A stretch of 64,000 bases of DNA, from the NCBI GenBank assembly GCA_964019695.1, contig OZ026521.1, forward strand, positions 31,779,601 to 31,843,600, written 5' to 3'. The notes under the pieces were generated by a model. It did not search any database, was not told where the DNA came from, and saw nothing but the letters and a program-made list of their open reading frames with translations. This stretch comes from Loripinus fragilis (taxonomy: Eukaryota > Mollusca > Bivalvia > Lucinida > Lucinidae). Both the position numbers and the translations under genes were made by a program. Shown here in pieces: positions 11,103 to 22,400 of this stretch (positions are counted from its first letter, which is position 1; every line of letters begins with the position of its first letter).

Positions 11103-11232
11103 TTGGGCCCCTGTGGTGTAGTGGATAAACCACACGCCTTGTGTTTGATCCCAGGCTTCTCCAGTCTGTCAGATGAGACTTTAAGCCAAGGCCCCATCCC
11201 CATATGACCTTAGCGGTTGGTGGGATGTTAAA
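11103..11232 (+). mobile_element. SINE, second type (GTGGTGTAGTGGATAAACC head)
   Basis: A tRNA-like head with an A-box-like TGTAGTGGATAA and a B-box-like TTTGATCCC, ending GGTGGGATGTTAAACACAAA. A related copy lies near 57410-57535. Confidence 0.6.
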
Positions 11233-11684
11233 CACAAAATAAATATACCATCAGTTGTCTTTTTACTGTGATATCATCATATTATTTCCCTTTAACCCTG
11301 GAAAGCATCCCTTGCCAGGGCCAAGAGCCTCTCAACGAACAGCTGAACATTTTTGGTAGTGTTTTGCCTTATCTTCTTTAATATACTGAATGCTTCCATC
11401 TAATTAGGCCCAAAACATTGATCAGACAGCATATAAAATCTCTCACGCCACCTCTTGCTGCTTGATATGTGACATTAATACATCAACCAATGTCCATCAC
11501 TTTAGTAAGTATAGAGCATATTTTTCAATACCCTTTTTCCATGGTTGCAACTTTGAAGGGTCACCCCCAAAAACGTGTGATAAATTGGGATATGCCATAA
11601 GTCCAAATCCCCAACATAAGATTGGACATTTGGTTTGCCAATTAACATCTCATACGTATCACCTGATGCCTTAAATTGCATCAT

Positions 11685-11785
11685 GTGAGCCGCAACATGA
11701 GTTTTCCAACATGTGGTATGTGCGACCAGCAAAGCCTCAGATCAGCCTGCACATACGTCAGTCTGATCAGAGCCTCTGCTAGTCC
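11685..11785. repeat. Partial copy of the TTGAGCC palindromic family
   Basis: GTGAGCCGCAACATGAG, TGGTATGTGCGACCAGCAAA and CTGATCAGAGCCT match one half of the copies at 13955 and 27930. Confidence 0.6.
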
Positions 11786-12449
11786 TATTATTTTAATGTT
11801 AAAATGACGTCACATGTACGTCACATCTCAGTGTATTTGGGATTTTCTGGAAGCCCTTTTCACGATTTTCCAATATAAAATAAGGTATTGAGTGGTGCAC
11901 AAGAACAATAATCCATAATTTGTGTGAGGATGGGATAGAAAAATCTGTCCCTCATGATCACTGTTTGTCATCACTCAGCAAGCCTTGTGATGCCAATCGG
12001 TGATCCTTGGGATGGATTTTACTATCCTACCCCCGCACTCATGATAGATTCTTGTTTTATGTACTGTCTGTTTAGATGTTTAGGATTTTGCTAGTTTGAT
12101 TTCACAGGTGAACACTCGGACACCTACATGTCAAATACATAACTTAATTGTATTAGAATCTTTCCTGAATAAGTTTTAGTGAAAAATATTTTATTACCCA
12201 TTTTGGCTAAATCAAAAATAGATGTAATCATCTGAAACTTATATGGTATTGCTATTTAGGGAACTGGGCCACATTATAATGTAAGCAATTAATTTGAAAT
12301 TTGATCCTGGGGGAGGGGGATGGTCCTCCACAAACGTTCCGCTTACGGAATGTATACAATAACCAATGGCTACCATGTAGCATTAACTCATCCTAGGCCT
12401 TTCTCCTTTTTAAATTTCTTCCTTGATAACCAATTTAGGATATTTTCAT

Positions 12450-12790
12450 TTATCATATGATGTCGCGCCTGGGAGTGAAATAACGCCATGCAATAAAATC
12501 TGTAAACCACTAGTGGTTTATCGATTTTCGGGAAATGTTATGACGTCCATAACAACGTTGCGCACATAATGACAAAATTATAACGTTTTTACGCCAGAAA
12601 TGAGATTTCAAAGTATTTGTCATATGATAAATAGAATCTAACATTCGTGCTCTTGTATTATTGAATTTATTAAACTCGTTGCGAAAAAGAGATAAAATGC
12701 TCGGCCAGCCTCGCATTTTATCTCTTTTCCCCAACTTGTTTAATAAATTCAATAAAACATGAGCACTCATGTAAGATCCTCTATATATAC
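12450..12790. repeat. Palindromic repeat, TAACGCCATGCAATAAAAT / GATAAAATGCTC family
   Basis: A left arm with GGGAGTGAAATAACGCCATG is followed by a hairpin whose arms hold GATAAAATGCTCGG and GCATTTTATCTC. Related copies are at 17425-17755 and, in part, 28400-28555. Confidence 0.7.
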
Positions 12791-12936
12791 TACTCAAACT
12801 TTGATAAGGATCACTACAAAGATTTCCATAGGCTTCAGTGCACTGAGTGTATACTCATTTGACACTGGATAACTTTCAACATTTTTTTTCAATTTCATTG
12901 AAATTTTCAGTGATAATTGAAAATGCAATGGGCTAC

Positions 12937-13050
12937 GTAATAGTTATAGCATGGGTTGTCCGCCTGTACGTGGAGATAATCCACGAGCTTTAGCGAGTGG
13001 ATTATCTTACGTACAGGTGGACAAACATGGTATAACTATTTTATACCACC
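12937..13050. repeat. Palindrome with CTGTACGT..ACGTACAG arms
   Basis: GTCCGCCTGTACGTGGAGATAATCCAC and its inverted counterpart enclose a short centre; ATAGTTATA..TATAACTAT extends the arms. Confidence 0.7.
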
Positions 13051-13129
13051 TACATCAGTGTAGACCTTACACATTACGAGATATTTCATGCTAAAGTTGG
13101 TAAGGGTGGTATAAAGCTTTTCATGCAAA

Positions 13130-13331
13130 TGTGGGAGTGCAGTGGCTCAGTGGTTGAGTGCTTGACTCGAGACCGAAGGGCTGCGGGTTCGAGCCTCACC
13201 GGCGTCACTGCGTTGTGTCTTTGAGCAAGAACATTAATCCTAGCTTAGTACTGGTTCAACCCAGGAATACCCATCCCTTTATAACTGAAAGGTTGGTGAT
13301 GGGATGTAAAGAATCAAATCAAACAAAAAAA
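13130..13331 (+). mobile_element. tRNA-derived SINE, complete, with target duplication
   Basis: The head has an A-box-like TGGCTCAGTGG and B-box GGTTCGAGCC, then GCAAGAACATTAATCC, CTGGTTCAACCCAGG, GATGGGATGTAAAG and a CAAA-rich tail. The 13-mer CTTTTCATGCAAA flanks it at 13117-13129 and 13332-13344. Confidence 0.9.
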
Positions 13332-13954
13332 CTTTTCATGCAAACCACTCACTAGACGGTCCCATGGGTGCCAGTGGGTCAGAAATTCCATCCAAAAATT
13401 CAAGTTTATTTCCCCCTTATTTCAAAAGATCAGATTGATGTTATGTGTTATAAGAACACATTTTTAACCTTTCAATATTTGATTGAAACCTGTTTTTAAT
13501 TGATATGAGAATTAAGGTCTGGACACAATAATCACTATTTCAAAATTATGCAATTTTCTGTAAAAAACAATATCTTGCATTTTCCGACCTATGGGCTTAC
13601 ACTGGACCATACAGTATGTGATTTGCATTTGAATCTGTAGCGAAGCAATCACAATTACTGCTGCAAATTTTGCTGAAATTAAAGAAACACCAAAAGTTAT
13701 TGAGTGCCAAAGGGGTATGTTCAATGCATTGAACCCTATGGAAATCTATTCCTTGTCAAAATTAGAGTAGTATATTATGTAGGTCTCGTTGATGTGTCAT
13801 AATGGTATCAGTTTGGGGATATAATTGCAAAATATTTGGTGTATTGTTTCATCTGTACAATCTTACCGGTAACCCTTGTCATGCTGAATATTTTAATGTA
13901 CTACACTCCTCCCCAATGTTTATCCTTTAATAATATTTTCAAAGACATAATAAA

Positions 13955-14195
13955 TTGAGCCGTGACATGTGATTTCCAACAATGTGGCATTTTGACAAGT
14001 GTAGACTCAGATGAGCCTGTGCAGTCTCCTTTTAAGCTTAGAACCTCCAAATGATGTTCAGTCAGTAGCTTAACACTCATAGAATAATCAAGCAACAAGC
14101 AAAGGCTCTGATCAGACTGTGCGTATGCGCAGGCTGATCTGAGGCTTTAATGGTCGCACATACCACATTGTTGGAAATCTCATGATGTGGCTCAA
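13955..14195 (+). repeat. TTGAGCC palindromic MITE, 241 bp
   Basis: It begins TTGAGCCGTGACATGTG, ends with the inverted CATGATGTGGCTCAA, and carries CCAACAATGTGG and its complement inside. Family members of the same length are at 16468 and 27930. Confidence 0.85.
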
Positions 14196-14498
14196 TTATT
14201 TCAAAGGCATCAAAAGGCTTTATTATGGAGTAAAGGGTTCAATATAAGAAGTAGTTAATATGAATCATTTTACATATTTCTTAAGCAAAACATATGTTGT
14301 GAGTCCTCAAATGAAACATATTTTTAGAATGATGGCTAAGAATTTAAATTTTAATCTCATAATTAGGGGAAAAAAATATATGTGTTTCAGGTTTCCCAAC
14401 CCTACCTTCCTGTAATATTTTTGGCCTGACTCTAAACATTTTATTATGAAAACTAGCAGCTTTGAAATTGGGTCACAACTACCATAACGAGTGCAGAT

Positions 14499-14704
14499 GA
14501 GCGCAGTGGCTCAGTGGTGGAGTGCTTGACTCGAGATCAAGGAGTTGCGGGTTTCGAGCCTCAGCGGAGGCACTGTATTGTGTCCTTGAGCAAGACACTT
14601 TTTCCTTTGCTAAATACTGGTTCAACCCCGGAAGATACGTCCCAACATGATAGAAAAATGATTGTCTTGGAAGTAAAGAATCAAGCCAAACCAACAAACA
14701 AAAA
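14499..14704 (+). mobile_element. tRNA-derived SINE
   Basis: Same family as 27365: GCGCAGTGGCTCAGTGGTGG head, GGTTTCGAGCC B-box with one extra T, and a tail with ACCAACAAACAAA. Confidence 0.85.
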
Positions 14705-14860
14705 CCCTGTAAAATTCTCCAGGAGTAAGAGATCGGGGGTGGGGTCTGCAGTCAAAATATTTGCTACCATGTTGCTGCATTCTTGATTCTCATTAATTTG
14801 ATATGCAGCATTACATGTTCTGGAGTTGAATTTTGACCTACTGACCTAATACCCAGGGTC

Positions 14861-14888
14861 GGGGGGGGGGGGGGGGGAGGGGGGGGGG
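14861..14888. repeat. Interrupted poly-G tract
   Basis: Seventeen G, one A, then ten more G. Confidence 0.95.
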
Positions 14889-15751
14889 CTGTGGGTAAAA
14901 TATCGAGTAAACTGGACCCGCTTGATGATTAATCTTTTAAATTTTTTTAATTTTTAGTGTATGCTAAATTTTTTTTTTCAAAAGTCTCCAGTTTGTATTT
15001 ACCTTTTGCCTGCTAGTGCTGTCAGCTGATAAACTTTGCCAACAGATTAGACTCAGACTCTGAGGGCAGACAATAGGTCTGTTTTATTTTTGAAGAAAAA
15101 ATCTGCAAATGACAATTAAAAAAAATACCCAGAAAGCAATGATAAAAACATTTTGTCTTCGCAAACAGTGCAGATCTGTATTCTGCAGCATTTCATCTTG
15201 ATCTTCACTGTTTGCAAATTAAGTACCCGTTTATGCGTATCCATGCTTCAAAGGGTTAATTCTAATATTAAACAATTTATGCAAGTTATAATACTGGAGT
15301 CAGAAATATCCCCACACAAGGGATACTAAGGTATTCTCAAGAACAACAGTAGCTATTAACTAAGTGCTTTTACCATGACCTTATAACTTGTACAATTATT
15401 ATAGCTTAGAGGTCAGTAACTTAAACATGTAATAAGGACCCAGGTCACAGGTGAATGTTCTGGGGCAATTAAGTTTCCTAAATTCAAGTCCTGATAACCA
15501 ACATTTTAATTGAGAATAGAAAGAGAAAAATGTTCGAACATTTAGAACATTTACTGTACTTCTTTTTCAGAGTAACTGCTGTGAATGTTGTTTCCAACTT
15601 CAGCATTGTGAATATATATTTTCCTATTTCAAAGTTGTGAATAAAGTAAAACCTCAAAAATTCGAACGGCAATTTTTCAAAATACTTATTCGAAATAATT
15701 TTGAGGCACACTGGATTCAGATAAGAGGACCTAATTATGAACTATTTGAAA

Positions 15752-15910
15752 ACTGTCTATAAAACGTATGTTTTGGGTGCATAAAAGAAACGTCTCATTG
15801 AGACATTTCTTTTGCGCACCCAAAACATATGTTTAATAAAACATATGTTTTGGGTGCGTAAAAGAAACGTCTTATTGAGACATTTCTTTTACACATCCAA
15901 AAGGTATGTT
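15752..15910. repeat. Double hairpin of the GAGACxxTTCTTTT MITE family
   Basis: Two successive copies of an ATGTTTTGGGTGC..GAAACGTCT hairpin, joined head to tail. The family is most common at 55-63 kb. Confidence 0.75.
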
Positions 15911-16302
15911 CGATATTGGGGAAATGTTAATAATCATTTTTGTGGGTTATATATTTTTATGTCTACTTCCCTATTATTCGAACTTTTGATACAGTAAAAA
16001 CTGCCAAAACCGATCACTGGAAATACCAACATCTTATCTGAACTGGACTTGGGAAAAAGTCCCTCACAAAACTCTATATAAATATATGTAAAATAACCCT
16101 GAAATACTGACAATTGTCTATTCTGGATACTAATACCTTTTTTTTGGTCCGTGGAGTTAAATGCAATGCAAAATTAACTTGTTAAAACCGACTTGATCCA
16201 ACAGTCCGACTTGATCAGACATACTTCAAAATATAACCTCTAGTCCCAAGGATTCGAATTTACGAGATTTGAATGTATATATATATTTCAGAGTTGTGAA
16301 AG

Positions 16303-16448
16303 ATGCCTATTCTGTTTGCTGTGGTAGCCAGAGGGGCTACGGTTCTAGCCAAGTATGCGAGTTGTGCCGGAAACTTTACAGAAGTAACAGAACAGATCCT
16401 CTCAAAAATACCAGCCGATAATTCCAAGCTTACATACTCACATAGCAG
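16303..16448 (+). CDS. VAMP7: VAMP7 coding exon 1 (residues 1-48 plus split codon 49)
   Basis: The ATG at 16303 opens MPILFAVVARGAT and continues through GNFTEVTEQILSKIP to YSHS, the first half of the longin domain. The donor is AG|GTATGA at 16448/16449. An acceptor (tatatttcag) ends at 16291, 12 nt before the ATG, so this exon probably starts at 16292 and an untranslated exon lies further upstream, which is common in this gene. A palindromic repeat begins only about 20 nt after the donor. Confidence 0.95.
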
Positions 16449-19400
16449 GTATGATATTAAATCATAATTGAGCCCTGACATGTGATTTCCAACAATGTGG
16501 CATTTTGACAAGTGTAGATTCAGACGAGCCTGTGCAGCCTCCTTTTAAGCTTAGATACACCAAACGATGTTCAGACAGTAGCATAACACTCATAGAATAT
16601 TCAACCAACTAGCAAAGGCTCTGATCAGACTGTGCATATGCACAGGCTGATCTGAGGCTTTGCTGGTCATACATACCACATTGTTGGAAATCTCATGTTG
16701 TGGCTCAAATTTAATTTATTATTTGGGCCACGATGCAAAGAAATCTGAATTTGTTGCATGCGTACAACAATGGCACAGACCAGCCTGTGCATCCGTGAAG
16801 TCTGATCAGGACCTTTGTTATTTGCTTCCTGCAAAGTATAATATCTAAACTTACTTGATACAAATTTTTACTATTCTAGCTAGTCTCCTTAGGTGAGCAG
16901 GCTGGTTAGAGCATGACCTGGTCTGAAATTCCGAAGACATGTTTTCTTGCCTAGATGCCTCTTTAGTAAATAACTCTTAGTATTCAGCCTCTTTTCTAAC
17001 AAAAATATATGGCAAGGACATGTATGGTACTTGCTTTACCCTAAATATTACTTTCCAATTTATCCTCACTCACTCACTCACTCACTCACTCACTCACTCA
17101 CTAACTCACTCACAATGAACAAATTGTCTACCACGAGAACTCCAGAAAGCTCCTCTATGTATGTTTGTCCATCTGTTACTTGCTTGTGCCCAGAGCACAT
17201 TCTTGATGGAGGCTGCTTATATTTTGCAGGTGTGAAGATGTCAACAAATGTGTCAGTTCCGGATATGACCTTGGTGCCAAAGGTCAAGGCTGAAATACTT
17301 TAAAAATACTTCTGTCTGTCTGCATAATACAAACTCCTTCATGTATATTCCTTGATGGAGGATATGTGGGTATTCGTGATATGTCTCTCATTGACAGACC
17401 CAGGCCCACTTTAATTTTTTATCACATGATGTAGCCTCTGGGAGTGATATAACGCCATGCAATAAAATTGGTTAACAGATTTAGTAACGTTACGTAATGA
17501 CGTCCATTATAACGCTGGTTAAAATATGGCAAAATATTGATGTTTTCATGCCAAAAATGCAGTTTTAAGTGATTCTAATTATAAAGTCATGTGATAAATA
17601 GAATCTAACATTCATGCTCCTGTATTATTGAATTTATAAAACTTGTTGGGAAAAAGCGATAAAATGCTCAACAAGTCTTGCATTTTATCGCTTTTCCCCC
17701 AACTTGTTTAATGCAATAAAACATGAGCACTCATTTTAGATCCTCTATGTAATCTTGTTTGTTTGATTTGATTCTTTATGTCCCATCAACAACCTTTCAG
17801 TTAAACAGGGAAGGGTCTTCCTGGGTTGAAACAGTACTAAGCTAGGATGAATGTGTCTCGCTCAAGGACCACAACGCAGTGACGCCGGTGAGGCTCGAAC
17901 CAGCGGCCCCTCGGTCTCGAGTGGAGCACTCTACCACTGAGCCACTGCGCTCCCTCCTCTATGTAATATACGTTTATTTTGTTACAGTTACCTGTTCCAC
18001 TATGTATGTGATGACAGAATCGTCTTTCTATGTATCACAGATGATGTAAGTTTTTGTTTATTGCTTTCTTTAAAGAGACAAGGTCTGCAACTATGAACAT
18101 TTTTCGAAATTTTTTATTTTCCTTTTAAATCCTTTTTAACAGTAGAATTAAGTTACGTTTTCACAATTAATCTGTTCACTATAGCTGAAAACTGCATCGA
18201 AAAGTGAATTATCTTATAAAACAGGTGTTTTTTCTCTAGTTGGAAATTATTTGGGTCCCTCCAATAATTATAAACAGTTAATTTTTAACATAAATGCTGT
18301 TGTTTTGATACTGATAATTTGTTAAAATTTACAAAATTGGTAAAATGTATACCTGAATTTTAGTTTTTTACTGTGTTCTTGAAAAATTGAAATATTATTT
18401 CTAAAATTCAAAGATCAAAAGTTACAGACTATGCAGCTTTAACTCTTTGCATTCTGATCAGGATCCACATTTTCCATCTCCAAGATGAATCCATTTAACT
18501 ATATCACTTTAACCTTTTGTATTCTGGAAACCCCTAAACGAGTAATTTGGGAAACAGTGAAGACCCAGATGAAATGCAGCATTAAGTGCAGTTCATCAGG
18601 GTCAACATTGTTTGGTACGATTAAAACAACCTTAAGGGACAGAAATACATCATAATTTAGAAAATTTCTACCTATGACCCCTTGAAGTAAACAATGGGCA
18701 GTCCCATACCTATTGTATCATTTTGTATGGGAAAATCCATCAGAATACATAGGGTTAATGAAATTACACTACTAGATTGATTTGAAATTATAAGTTTATA
18801 TTGTGTTAGCAACTGATAAAGTCATCAATGTACTCTTTAGGTGCATGTGGGCTTATAAGGTTGAATAAGCCCTAGTTATCCCCCGACGAAGTCGGAGGGA
18901 TATAGTTTTGGCGTCGTCCGTGCGTGCATCCGTGCTACTGATATGGATTTGGGGGCCTTTTTAGTCGTCTGGAGATAGACAAAGGGCCATTTCTTAACAA
19001 GGGGCCATGGCCCTCTGTAAGTTGCATAAAATGATTCAGGGGACCTCATGGGAGGTAATAAAATAAACTTCTTAAAAAGGGCCATATTATGTCTATGGTG
19101 ATGGACGTCCAAATTGGAAAAAGCCCACAGTAATTTGTCAGTCTGATATTAACGGGCCAATTTGGAGCTAAACTGGCCCGTTATTTCAGACACTTGGCCC
19201 CTTATTAATGGCCCTTTATAGACTGGCCCAATATTCAATATTGGGCGTCCGTCCATCCATTCCGTCCGTCCACACTTTTTGTCTGTTCGGAACCATATCT
19301 CAGTACCTATTGGTCAGATTTGATTCCTTCTTGGTACATATGATAAGTACCATGGACTCTCTATATCCTATAAGCTTGGTCAAAATCGACATGGCAGTGT

Positions 19401-22400
19401 CAAAGTTTTACCCCACCCCCTTTGACCCCACTTAAGGGGTCAAATGTCAAATATTTGAATTTAGCAATAACTAAGGCAATTGTTGATATTTTTGCTGAAA
19501 TTTTGCATGCAGGCAGAGCAGCAATAGATATGAAACATATCAAACGGGATTTCAGTTTGAAGGCCTGGGTCTGAGCCCCTCGGGTGGACTTAGGGGGTGG
19601 TGCCGAGGCCAAAATTAAACTTTTTAAGAATATGGTCATATTGCATATCAAATTAAAGCTGAGGACGCTGGCAGCAACATGGTAGCAAATATTTTGCACA
19701 CAGAGACACCGCAGCCCAGGGGGTGGGGTCAAAAGGTCAAACTATATATTTTTCTGAAAGTAGTCATGTTGCATATCAAATCAAAGCTGACGACGCATGC
19801 AGCAACATGGTAGCAAATATTTTGCCCACAGACACACCCTTGACCCATGGGGTGAGGTCAAAAGGTCAAACTATATATTTTTCTGAAAGTAGTCATGTTG
19901 CATATCAAATTAAAGGCAATTGAGCACAGAGCACCATGAAAGCAAATATGCTGTCATTACACACACCAGCAACCCCTGGGGTGGGGTCAAAATGTCATTT
20001 TTTTTTCTTTTCTAAAAGTGGTCATGTTGCATATCAAATTAAAGTGGAAGAAGTGTAGACCTACATGCAAGGTAACACTTTGAATTTACACACACCCTTG
20101 ACCTCTGGGGTTGGGTGAAAAGGTCAGATATTGAAATTGTGCAGATGTACGTATACTTTTTTTATTAGACTAAGCACTAAAACATACTTGTCAGGTGTTT
20201 GTTATGATCTGAATGATATTGAAGGTGAACTAAGGGTTAGATAAATGGGATTTTTGTTTCTGTTAAATAACCCTTTGTCGGGGGATATAAATTTGTCGAA
20301 TTTGTCTTGTTTCTTTTAAAGCCAACAAAATGTCACCGAGCCCAGTAGCGCAGTCGGTAGGGAGATTCACGAGTCATGCTTTCGATCCCGGCCTGGCCTG
20401 GTCCCATACTTTCATGGAGATTCATCATGAAATAATTTCTTTAGCTGATTCAAGAAGGGTTGTTGTAGGTTACAAGCGAGAGTATGTGCATAAAGTTCTG
20501 GTTACCTGCTAGTCAAGCTTGCCCAGGAAAAAAGTGTGGTAGGGTGAATTGACTGTCTCAACATGACCATAGCTGTTGACTGGGATATAGTATGTTAAAC
20601 CAAATAAAACCAAACCATCAAAATGTCAGTCTTTCTTCTGCCACAAACTATGAATGAAGTATCTTTATAATATCATATTAATTGCATAGGTTAAGATAAA
20701 CAAAATTTTGAGCGTAAAATTGTAAATATTTTCTTATCCACCAGTTTTAACCATCTCATTGAGACGGTTCTTTTGAGCACCCACAACATACGTTTTGGTT
20801 GAGAAATAAGTAAGATAATTTTGTAATACACACTCTTAACTAAAAGCCTGATATGTAATGATTTATTAAAAATCTGTCTGGAAAAAGTACTAATCAGATT
20901 GCTTGCAGCCGAAAAGAAAAGAATTTCATCAATTCATGTTAATTTTTATTTGCAACATTTCTTACATGTAACCAAAACAAAAATTACAGCGTCTGTTTAT
21001 GTTCTTAGTTAGCCTATATTGCAAACAATAGGGTCCCAAATCAGACTGCTGCAAACAATATGGACCCAGATCAGACTGCTGCAAACAATATGGACCCAGA
21101 CCAGATTGCTCCCGTAGAGCAGTCTGATCAGGGTTCATAGTGTTTGCGTATGCTGGAGATGTAAAAAGCAGACATTTTGAGGACCAAATACTAGTGACTG
21201 GATAAGTGTTAAATTTAATTAAGAAATGATCTTTGATTCAAATCGCCATATTTTGTTCTTTTTTACAGGACTTTGAAAGAGCAAGAGCATTTTTATTCCT
21301 TACAGAAGTTAAGAAAAAGTAAGATATTTACAATATAAACAATCTTAACAGCTCACTCCTAAGAGCAGAGACTGTGCTATATTTACAGTACCACATTACC
21401 CCTGGCATATGATGTAAATATCATGGGAATGAATTTTATTTTTGTGGATTTTATCGATGTGTTAACCCCCACAAATCACTCACAAACTGTGTAAACCCCG
21501 AAGGGCTTTATGTAAAGTTTGTGAGTGATACGCGGGAGTTTACTATAGGAATGAATTTTAATTTTGTGGATTTTATTGATATGTAAACTCCAGCTACTCA
21601 GTCACAAACTTGTGAGTGAGTCGCCTGAGTTTACACATCGATAAAAATCCACAAAAATAACAATTCATTCCTTATAAATTCAACTTTGGGACAAAACAGC
21701 ACTTTGTAAAGGGTTGTTGACAATATTTTAAATTTTTAAGCCTGTCGAAGGAAAATAGTTCTTAACCACTGTCCATGAAAGATGGGGCAGCCATATTGAT
21801 AATTCTGTCAGTTCAAACTTTGTTTTGCTAAATTATGATTAGAATGGCATTCTATAGGAAGTGAATATGCTAGTATGAACTACAAAACAACAGAACATTG
21901 TTTTGAAATTGTTTTCTTTTGGCAAATACAACTTGCTGGGCTCATTCAAGAGTATTTTGATTTTGGCTCTACCGCTGATAAAGCAATTACATTTTCAAGT
22001 TCACATTAGTAGACATGAATTTATAAAATTTGTTTTGAACAGTCATTTTCGTTGTTGATGTAGCCTGAGCATTGTTTTGATGATGTTTTCTGCTTTTAGA
22101 TTTCAGATGCAGTATGGAGTGCGTGCACAGACAGCTTTGCCGTATGCCATGAACAGTGAATTCAGCAGAACACTAGCATCACAAATGGTACATGTTTGTT
22201 CAATATTACAATCCCTATAGGGGGCATAAAGGATCTTACAGCCTTTCAAGAATAAGTTGTTTGTTTGGAGCTCAAAATTGCTTACAAAACATTTCGAGTC
22301 ATTTCTTGATATTCTTTTATCCTATCACTCTGATCGGGCGATACATTATTGGGCTAATTGGCAAGATGATGGGGCTAAAAAAAGAGACGATGGGGCTAGG

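Noticed and set aside
17041..17113. CRISPR-like array or other spaced repeats
   Set aside because: A simple microsatellite without spacers; no array of equal repeats and unique spacers occurs anywhere in the window.
17031..17303. Serine/threonine/leucine-rich protein
   Set aside because: Translation of the CTCA microsatellite.
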